64,000 nucleotides of DNA from Candidatus Solirubrobacter pratensis (lineage in GTDB: Bacteria; Actinomycetota; Thermoleophilia; Solirubrobacterales; Solirubrobacteraceae), in contig NZ_KE384480.1 in NCBI RefSeq assembly GCF_000425945.1, positions 310,001-374,000 of the forward strand, given 5' to 3'. The position numbers were made by a program, and so were the translations under genes. Below, piece after piece: positions 33,701 to 39,721 of this stretch (positions are counted from its first letter, which is position 1; the number at the start of each line of letters is the position of its first letter). The notes below the pieces were generated by a model, which did no database searches, was not told the origin of the DNA, and worked only from the letters and a program-made list of their open reading frames with translations.

Positions 33701-34282
33701 CCGAGCATCAGCGTCACGCATGACGGCCAGACGATCACCGTGCATGCGAGCGACACGCTGAGCGGAATCGAGGGCACGCCGTCGTGCACCGTCGACGGCG
33801 CGCCGCTGGCGGTCGATCCGGCGACGTGGACCGCGACCGTGGGCGCCTCCTCGAGCCACACGGTCACCTGCACCGCGACCAACCGGTTCGGGACCAGCGC
33901 GTCGGCGAGCGACACGACCTGGCCGAGCACGACCGTCGCCGGCACCGTGCCCGCGACGCTCTCGCTCACGCTGGGCGCGCCGGCGAGCTTCGGCGCGTTC
34001 ACTCCCGGGATCGACGGCACCTACACGGCGTCGACGACGGCGACCGTGACGAGCACGGCGGGCGACGCGACGCTGAGCGTCTCGCCGGGCACGTTGACCA
34101 ACGGCGCGTTCACGCTGGCCGAGCCGGTCGCCGTGACGCCCGGGAAGACGAGCTGGACCGGTCCCGTCAGCAACGACGCGTTCGGGATCGCGTTCAAGCA
34201 GCACATCGGGGCGAACGAGGCGCTCCGCACCGGGACGTACAGCACGACGCTGACGTTCACGCTGTCGACGACGACGCCGTAG
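30785..34282 (+). CDS. Exported GH92 alpha-mannosidase with inserted F5/8-type C domain
   Basis: The product is an 1165-residue protein with an N-terminal signal peptide ending near PAWAA. The GH92 N-terminal part starts at YVNPLIGSTASGDTFPGATLPFGM. The second catalytic part contains GFAEGSTTQYSWMVYDD, NEPDIQTPWMYDYLGQPA and GNDDLGTMSAWNVWSSLGMYPY. Between the two, at about residues 604-743, lies a discoidin/F5-8C-like module (TASGENAPSESA, LQGSNDGTSWTTIDT, NYRILFTANKGDVDIQLSDFS). A HYR/Ig-like segment (about 975-1050) and the shared C-terminal module follow. GH92 enzymes are calcium-dependent exo-alpha-mannosidases releasing mannose from mannans and N-glycans. The start is a TTG at 30785 with GAGGGG about 7 nt upstream. 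The LacI-type operator suggests mannose-responsive control. Confidence 0.88.
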   Translation: MRDATFRRARRAALLAGLATTVLGAPAWAAGPVADPTAYVNPLIGSTASGDTFPGATLPFGMIQWSPVTATGNLYSISGASGSYVYGNAKVRGFSLTHLNGTGCAGLDSDVPILPYTADVTTSPSTDTTDATYSSTFSHANETAQAGYYKLGLDNGVTAELSATKRTGSGRFAFPDGKPANVLFRVSNSGVGSGDPTNVTIDPDTGTVSGEVTGGGFCGANGTTTNNRNYYHLFFTAQFDKPITSYGTWKDATVTPNSTTAAGGEGYTSATRKNKGSGAYVGFAQGSTVGLRVGISYVSAANAKANLDAENPAGTSFDTVKTAAHDAWKDELGRIAITPGDTTTNDQLTVFYTALYHALLQPTLASDVNGEYEGADDQHGHPGTTQSVDPAHQKAEYDTLSGWDQYRGQVQLLTLLDPQVGSDFAQSLLNLATQRGGEWDRWLDRSAKTSIMEGDPSPAIEAGIRAFGGDAFDVGGATNSLIQAATVPTANDTLNSGDATIGNGCNIGCPGQRPALADYLKLGYVPANNCHCWGAAGETLEDAQADYSLAELARSLGDTARFKTFLQRGENWQNVFNANQTSGTFKGYAWNKNGPIACPPGDLGAHVTAVTASGENAPSESAASLKDCNNGTKWLQFARPTAAAPLWVAYKLDAPQVVKRYSLTSGNDTPTRDPADWQLQGSNDGTSWTTIDTVTGASFSDRQVTNTYAVDNATAYTNYRILFTANKGDVDIQLSDFSISDGSDVVPPSAPGAFAGGFSATSQTGFAEGSTTQYSWMVYDDVAKLASLMGGKTATATRLDAFFNAYFNATGSSGARFDPTNEPDIQTPWMYDYLGQPASTQSTVRRLITKNWTNTTGGITGNDDLGTMSAWNVWSSLGMYPYNPARAELVLASPLFPKIEIKRPNGKTITITAPGADASTMYVSGLKVNGQDSDKPWVPASLVSDGGTLDYTLSATPTTWGANQSPPSLSDPPSISVTHDGQTITVHASDTLSGIEGTPSCTVDGAPLAVDPATWTATVGASSSHTVTCTATNRFGTSASASDTTWPSTTVAGTVPATLSLTLGAPASFGAFTPGIDGTYTASTTATVTSTAGDATLSVSPGTLTNGAFTLAEPVAVTPGKTSWTGPVSNDAFGIAFKQHIGANEALRTGTYSTTLTFTLSTTTP
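33941..34279 (+). other. Shared C-terminal module, copy 3 (first GH92)
   Basis: This segment encodes the last 113 residues, from GTVPATLSLTLGAPASFGAF to LRTGTYSTTLTFTLSTTTP. It has all landmarks except a shortened DP(GH)L segment. Confidence 0.85.
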
Positions 34283-34293
34283 CGAGCCGCGCA

Positions 34294-34322
34294 GGCGGGC
34301 GAGGCAGTCGCCCTCGCCCGCC
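34294..34322 (+). terminator. Hairpin after first GH92 gene
   Basis: Perfect 11-bp arms GGCGGGCGAGG (34294-34304) and CCTCGCCCGCC (34312-34322) flank a 7-nt loop. It begins 11 nt past the stop codon and ends just before the methylase promoter. Confidence 0.65.
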
Positions 34323-34345
34323 GCCGGCGTCGTTACGGTTCGCTG

Positions 34346-35368
34346 GTGCTCTCGATCGAGCAGAGGCTGAGCGTCTACCCGCGGCTGCGCTTCATGGGGT
34401 CCAAGCACCGCCTCGGCGCGCGGCTCGGCGAGGTCTTCGCCGCGCTGCCGCCCGGGCCGGCGCTCGACGCGTTCTCGGGCTCCGGCGTCGTCTCCTACGT
34501 GCTCAAGGCGAGCGGGCGCCCGGTCGTCGCCAACGACCACCTCACGTTCGCCGCGGCGCTCACCGAGGCGCTCGTGGCCAACGACGCGACACAGCTCACG
34601 GCGCAGGACGTCGACGCGATCTGCAGTGGCAACCGCGACGGCCGCGACTTCATCGCCACGACGTTCGCCGGCCTGTACTTCCCGGACGCCGACCACGCGT
34701 TCCTCGACGCCGCCTGGTCGCACGTCGACACGCTGGCGCCGGCCAAGCACGCGCTCGCGATCGGCGCGCTCTGCCTCGCGGCCGCCTGGAAGCAGCCGCG
34801 CGGCGTCTTCACCGTCACGACGCCGCGCTACGACGACGGCCGCCGCCACCTGCGCATGCCGCTCGAAGCGCTCTTCCGCGAGGCCGCGGAGGCGTTCAAC
34901 CGCGCCGTCTTCGCCGGAGCCAGCCCATGCGAGAGCCGCTGCGGCGAGGCGCTGGAGATCGACGACGACTTCGCCGTCGCGTACCTGGACCCGCCGTATG
35001 CGCCGCCGCGCGACGACACCTGTTACATCAAGCGCTACCACTTCCTCGAGGGGCTGGCGACCTACTGGCGCGGGCAGGAGATCATGTGGGAGACGCGGAC
35101 GCGCAAGCTGCGCAAGCGCCACACGCCGTTCGCCTCCAAGCGCACGGTCAGGCCCGCGCTCGACGACCTGTTCGAGCGCTTCCGCGACGCGGCGATCGTC
35201 GTCTCCTACGGCTCCAACGCCGCACTGGAGGTGACCGAGCTCGAGGCGCTGCTGCGCCGCCATAAGCCGCGCGTCGAGCGGATCGAGATCCCGCATCGCT
35301 ACGCGTTCGGCACGCACGCGAGCGCGAGCCGGCGCCTCGCGCGCGAGTACGTCCTCATCGGGGCTTGA
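34346..35368 (+). CDS. D12-class DNA adenine N6-methyltransferase (orphan)
   Basis: The product is a 340-residue S-adenosylmethionine-dependent DNA methylase of the Dam/D12 group. The N-terminal RFMGSKHRLGARL is the family opening motif. DAFSGSGVVSYVLKASG is motif I for AdoMet binding, and VAYLDPPYAPPRDD is the catalytic DPPY motif (about residue 214). HTPFASKRTVRPALDDLF and ALIVVSYGSNA-like strands complete the domain. A TACGGT box at 34334-34339 lies exactly 6 nt before the GTG, consistent with leaderless translation. No endonuclease gene is adjacent, and it stands alone between two mannosidase genes, so it is an orphan methylase that could serve regulation or phage defence. The target sequence is unknown. 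Confidence 0.85.
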   Translation: MLSIEQRLSVYPRLRFMGSKHRLGARLGEVFAALPPGPALDAFSGSGVVSYVLKASGRPVVANDHLTFAAALTEALVANDATQLTAQDVDAICSGNRDGRDFIATTFAGLYFPDADHAFLDAAWSHVDTLAPAKHALAIGALCLAAAWKQPRGVFTVTTPRYDDGRRHLRMPLEALFREAAEAFNRAVFAGASPCESRCGEALEIDDDFAVAYLDPPYAPPRDDTCYIKRYHFLEGLATYWRGQEIMWETRTRKLRKRHTPFASKRTVRPALDDLFERFRDAAIVVSYGSNAALEVTELEALLRRHKPRVERIEIPHRYAFGTHASASRRLAREYVLIGA

Positions 35369-35404
35369 CTCGGCGCTGCCTGAGTGGTGTCATTCGTCGC
35401 TGCT

Positions 35405-35424
35405 GTCTGACAACGTTGTCAGAC
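35405..35424. promoter_or_regulatory. LacI-type operator, site 4 (second GH92 gene)
   Basis: GTCTGACAACGTTGTCAGAC is a perfect 20-bp palindrome, the longest of the four sites. It ends 25 bp before the ATG of the second alpha-mannosidase. Confidence 0.88.
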
Positions 35425-35449
35425 AAGGGTCCAGGGCAGAGGAGAATGG

Positions 35450-38400
35450 ATGCAGACGGAACGGATTCGCCGCTGGCTTCCCGCGGTCGCGACAACGGTC
35501 GCGCTGATCGGGGCGACGCCGGCGGCGGCTGCCGACTTCGGGACCTCGTTCGAGGCGTCGGACACCGCGCCGACGTACGCGAACACGAGCGAGGCCTCGT
35601 CCGGCGTCTCTGGCACGAAGCCGGGGCTGCCGGGCAGTGTGATGGACAAGGTCGTGGCGGTCACGGCCAGCGGCGAGAACCCGCCCCGGGAGATCGCCAA
35701 CAACCTCAAGGACGGCGACGTCAACACGAAGTGGCTCAGCTTCACGAGCACCGGCTGGGCGGCCTATCAGCTGTCGGCCCCCACCGTGGTCAAGCGCTAC
35801 CAGTTGGCCGCGGCCAATGACTCGCCGGGGCGCGACCCGCAGGACTGGCAGTTCCAGGGCTCCAACAACGGGACCGACTGGACGACGATCGACACGCGCA
35901 CGGGCCAGAGCTTCGCCGCCCGCTTCGCGGTCAACACCTACGACTTCGACAACGCCACCGCGTACAGCTACTACCGGCTGAACATCACGCGCAACCACGG
36001 CGACTCGATCATCCAGCTGTCGGAGCTCGTGCTCTCGGACGGCTCGAACACCGTCCCGCCGCCGACCGACATGCGCGCGGAGATCGGCAGCGGCCCGGTC
36101 AACGTCTACACGGCCAAGCCGAACGTCGGCTTCACCGGGCTCAAGGCGCTCCGCTACGGCGGCAGCCTGACCGCCGACGGGCGCGACTACGCGTACAACC
36201 GCGTCTACGACGTCGACGTCCCGGTCACGGCGTCGACCCAGCTGTCCTACAAGATCTTCCCCGAGTTCAGCGGCGGCGATCCCGCGCGCCAGAGCACGTA
36301 CGCGGCCGTCGACCTGCAGTTCGACGACGGCACCTACCTGCGCGACCTCGGCGCCGTCGACCAGCACGGCTACCAGCTCTCCGCTCGCGGGCAGGGCGAC
36401 TCGAAGTCGCTCTACGTGCAGCAGTGGAACGCGATCTCGTCGAACATCGGCGCCGTCGCGGCGGGCAGGACGATCAAGCGGATCCTCGTCGACTACGACA
36501 ACCCGGCCGGCAAGAGCGGGATGGCGTTCCAGGGCTGGATCGACGACCTGAAGGTCACCGGGAACGCCGCCACGCCGGCGCACGACCACCTGTCGGACTG
36601 GGTCGACACGCGCCGCGGCACGAACGCCAACGGCTCCTTCTCGCGCGGCAACAACATCCCCGCGACCGCCGTCCCGCACGGCTTCAACTTCTGGACCCCG
36701 GCGACCGACGCCGGCTCGACGTCCTGGCTGTACCGCTACCAGGAGTCCAACAACGCGAACAACCTGCCGACGCTGCAGGCGCTCTCGATCAGCCACGAGC
36801 CGAGCCCGTGGATGGGCGATCGCCAGACGTTCCAGGTGATGCCGTCGCCGAACGCGTCGCCGAACACGAGCCGCTCGGCGCGCGCGCTCGAGTTCTCCCA
36901 TGACGACGAGACGGCCAAGCCGTACTACTACGGCGTCACGTTCAAGAACGGGATGAAGGCCGAGATCGCGCCGACCGACCACGCGGCGGAGCTGCGATTC
37001 ACGTTCACCGGCGCCGCGTCGTCGCTGATCCTCGACAACGTCAACAACAACGCCGGCGTCACGCTGACGCCGTCCGACGGCAACGGCCAGACCGTCGTCA
37101 CCGGCTACTCGGATGTCAGCAGCGGCAGCCTCTCGGTCGGCGCGCGGCGGATGTTCGTCTACGGCGTGTTCGACCGGCCCTCCACCGGCGCCGGCGGCAG
37201 TGGCGTGACGCGCTACCTGAACTTCGACACGTCCTCGAGCAAGGTCGTGACGATGAAGATCGCGACGTCGTTCATCAGCGTCGCGCAGGCCCAGCACAAC
37301 CTCGAGCTGGAGCTGACCGGCAAGAGCTTCGACGACGTCGAGGCGGACGCCCAGAAGCAATGGGACAAGGCGCTCGGCGTGATCGACGTGGACGGCGCGA
37401 CGCCCGACCAGTCGACGACGCTCTACTCGAACCTCTACCGCCTCAACCTCTATCCCAACTCGGCGTTCGAGAACACGGGCTCGGCCGACGCGCCCGTCTA
37501 CATGCACGCCCCGCAGGCCTCGACGCTGTCCTCGCCGGGCTCCGGCGCGACGGCGACCACGGGCGTCGCCCCGGTGGCCGGCAAGGCCTACGTCAACAAC
37601 GGGTTCTGGGACACCTACCGGACCGTCTGGGCATCGGATTCGCTGCTGTACCCGAGCAAGACCGGCGAGATGGTCGACGGCTTCGTCCAGCAGTACAAGG
37701 ACGGCGGCTGGATCGCACGCTGGTCCTCGCCGGGCTACGCGAACCTGATGGACGGCGCGAGCTCGGACGTCGCCTTCGCGACCGCGTACCTGATGGGCGC
37801 GCCGCTCTCCGACGCCGGGGCGACGTTCGACGCCGCGCTGAAGAACTCGGCGGTCGTCCCGCCGAACGCCAACGTCGGCCGCAAGGGGCTGGCGCAGTCG
37901 GCCTTCCTCGGCTACACGCCCACGTCGACCAGCGAGGGCTTCTCCTGGGCGGTCGACGGCTACATCAACGACTACGGCGTCGCCAACATGGCCAAGGCGC
38001 TGTACGACAAGGCGTCGGCGAACGACCCGCGCAAGCAGGAGTACTGGGACGACTACACGTACTTCCTGAACCGCTCGACGCAGTACGTCAACCAGTTCGA
38101 CCCCTCGATCGGCTTCTTCCAGTCGCGCAACGCGGCGGGGGCGTTCACCGTCTCGCCGGCCAACTGGGACCCGGCGATCTGGGGCACCGGCAGCAAGGCC
38201 GGCGGCTCGACGCAGTTCACCGAGACCGACCCGTGGAACATGCAGTTCACGGTTCCCCAGGACGGCAACGGCCTCGCCAACCTCTATGGCGGAAAGGCAG
38301 GGCTGGAAGCCAAGCTCGACCAGTTCTTCTCGACGCCTGAGCTGGCCACCGGCCTCGGCTCCTACGGGACGATCCACGAGATGACCGAGGCGGCCGCGGT

Positions 38401-39673
38401 GCGCCTGGGCCAGTGGGGGCTGTCCAACCAGCCGTCGCACCACATCCCGTACATGTACGACTTCGCGGGCGCGCCCTCCAAGGGGCAGGCGATCATCCGC
38501 GAAGCGCTGCAGCGCGAGTTCATCGGCTCCGAGATCGGCCAGGGCTACCCGGGCGACGAGGACAACGGCGAGCTCTCGGCCTGGTACGTCATGTCCTCGC
38601 TGGGGATCTACCCGCTGCAGATGGGCAGCGCCAACTGGGCGGTCGGCTCGCCGCTGTTCAAGAAGGCGACGATCCACCTGGAGAACGGCAAGGACCTGGT
38701 GATCAACGCGCCCGGCAACAGCGCGAAGAACGTCTACGTCCAGGGCCTGAAGATCAACGGCAAGCCGTACTCGAGCACCTCGATCCCGGCGTCGGTGCTG
38801 TCGGGCGGGGCGACGCTCGACTTCGACATGGGGCCCGCGCCGTCGGGCTGGGGGAGCGGCGAGGACGACGCTCCGCCGTCGATCACCAAGGGCTCGCACA
38901 AGCCGGCCCCGCTGATGGACGCCACGACGGCGACCGGCGCGCTGTTCGACAACACCTCGAGCACGCGGCAGACGTTCGCCTCGGCGACGCCGACGATCGA
39001 GTTCCCGCTGCCCGCCGGCCATCGCAAGGCGACGATGTACACGATCACGTCCGGCGACGTGGCGGGCGATCCGTCGAGCTGGACGCTGCAGGGCTCCAAC
39101 GACGGGGTGAAGTGGCGTGACCTCGACACCCGCTCCGACCAGGGGTTCACGTGGCGCCTTTACACGCGCCCGTTCACCATCGCGAAGCCGGGCCAGTACG
39201 CGAGGTACCGGCTCGTGGTGACGGCCAGCAGCGGCGACGCGCCCACGCCCACGATCGCCGAGCTGGAGCTGCTCGCGGACGCGCCGGACCCGGGCACGGA
39301 CGCCGTGTCGGACCAGGGGACCGCCGCCGGCGACGTGCCGGCGACGCTGTCGCTGACGCTCGGCCCGGCCGCGAGCCTCGGCGCGTTCACGCCGGGGATC
39401 GGCAAGACGTACGAGGCGTCGACGACGGCGAACGTGGTCTCCACGGCCGGCGACGCGACGCTCGGCGTGACGGGCCCGGATCACCTGCGCAACGGCGCGT
39501 TCTCGCTCGCGTCGCCGCTGCAGATCGTCGGCGCAGCGAAGAGCTACGACGGCCCGGTGTCCAATGACGTCGTGCCGATCGGCTTCCGCCAGGACATCGG
39601 CGGGAACGAGGCGCTGAGGACGGGGACGTACTCCACGACCCTGACCTTCACGCTCTCGACGACGAGTCCCTAG
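35450..39673 (+). CDS. Exported multidomain GH92 alpha-mannosidase
   Basis: The product is a 1407-residue protein. The signal peptide ends near TPAAAA. A discoidin/F5-8C-like module (about residues 64-200, with LKDGDVNTKWLSF and FQGSNNGTDWTTIDT) and a jelly-roll-like region (about 205-380) precede the GH92 core (about 385-1115: LSDWVDTRRGTNANGSFSRGN, then NQPSHHIPYMYDFAGAP and GDEDNGELSAWYVMSSLGIYP). A second F5-8C-like module (about 1150-1285) and the shared C-terminal module follow. Such accessory modules usually bind glycans and keep the enzyme on its substrate. AGAGGAG lies 5-6 nt before the ATG. It carries the LacI-type operator at 35405-35424 and is probably co-regulated with the other mannosidase and the importer. 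Confidence 0.9.
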   Translation: MQTERIRRWLPAVATTVALIGATPAAAADFGTSFEASDTAPTYANTSEASSGVSGTKPGLPGSVMDKVVAVTASGENPPREIANNLKDGDVNTKWLSFTSTGWAAYQLSAPTVVKRYQLAAANDSPGRDPQDWQFQGSNNGTDWTTIDTRTGQSFAARFAVNTYDFDNATAYSYYRLNITRNHGDSIIQLSELVLSDGSNTVPPPTDMRAEIGSGPVNVYTAKPNVGFTGLKALRYGGSLTADGRDYAYNRVYDVDVPVTASTQLSYKIFPEFSGGDPARQSTYAAVDLQFDDGTYLRDLGAVDQHGYQLSARGQGDSKSLYVQQWNAISSNIGAVAAGRTIKRILVDYDNPAGKSGMAFQGWIDDLKVTGNAATPAHDHLSDWVDTRRGTNANGSFSRGNNIPATAVPHGFNFWTPATDAGSTSWLYRYQESNNANNLPTLQALSISHEPSPWMGDRQTFQVMPSPNASPNTSRSARALEFSHDDETAKPYYYGVTFKNGMKAEIAPTDHAAELRFTFTGAASSLILDNVNNNAGVTLTPSDGNGQTVVTGYSDVSSGSLSVGARRMFVYGVFDRPSTGAGGSGVTRYLNFDTSSSKVVTMKIATSFISVAQAQHNLELELTGKSFDDVEADAQKQWDKALGVIDVDGATPDQSTTLYSNLYRLNLYPNSAFENTGSADAPVYMHAPQASTLSSPGSGATATTGVAPVAGKAYVNNGFWDTYRTVWASDSLLYPSKTGEMVDGFVQQYKDGGWIARWSSPGYANLMDGASSDVAFATAYLMGAPLSDAGATFDAALKNSAVVPPNANVGRKGLAQSAFLGYTPTSTSEGFSWAVDGYINDYGVANMAKALYDKASANDPRKQEYWDDYTYFLNRSTQYVNQFDPSIGFFQSRNAAGAFTVSPANWDPAIWGTGSKAGGSTQFTETDPWNMQFTVPQDGNGLANLYGGKAGLEAKLDQFFSTPELATGLGSYGTIHEMTEAAAVRLGQWGLSNQPSHHIPYMYDFAGAPSKGQAIIREALQREFIGSEIGQGYPGDEDNGELSAWYVMSSLGIYPLQMGSANWAVGSPLFKKATIHLENGKDLVINAPGNSAKNVYVQGLKINGKPYSSTSIPASVLSGGATLDFDMGPAPSGWGSGEDDAPPSITKGSHKPAPLMDATTATGALFDNTSSTRQTFASATPTIEFPLPAGHRKATMYTITSGDVAGDPSSWTLQGSNDGVKWRDLDTRSDQGFTWRLYTRPFTIAKPGQYARYRLVVTASSGDAPTPTIAELELLADAPDPGTDAVSDQGTAAGDVPATLSLTLGPAASLGAFTPGIGKTYEASTTANVVSTAGDATLGVTGPDHLRNGAFSLASPLQIVGAAKSYDGPVSNDVVPIGFRQDIGGNEALRTGTYSTTLTFTLSTTSP
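39329..39670 (+). other. Shared C-terminal module, copy 4 (second GH92)
   Basis: This segment encodes the last 114 residues, from GDVPATLSLTLG to LRTGTYSTTLTFTLSTTSP. The usual Trp strand is replaced by KSYDGPVSND, so the Trp is not invariant. Confidence 0.85.
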
Positions 39674-39682
39674 CAGGCGGCG

Positions 39683-39712
39683 AGGGGCGCCGGCCATCGA
39701 GCCGGCGCCCCT
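39683..39712. terminator. Bidirectional terminator between GH92 and S15 peptidase genes
   Basis: Perfect 12-bp arms AGGGGCGCCGGC (39683-39694) and GCCGGCGCCCCT (39701-39712) flank a 6-nt loop. It fills the 48-bp gap between convergent genes. Confidence 0.7.
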
Positions 39713-39721
39713 GAGGCCGTC

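Noticed and set aside
32447..35317. 956-codon minus-strand open frame across GH92 and the methylase
   Set aside because: It is antisense to two clear genes, has no domain and is a composition artefact.
35390..39697. 1435-codon minus-strand open frame opposite the second GH92 gene
   Set aside because: It is the antisense shadow of a gene with nearly saturated GC third positions; the product has no recognisable domain and is Arg/Val/Ala-rich.
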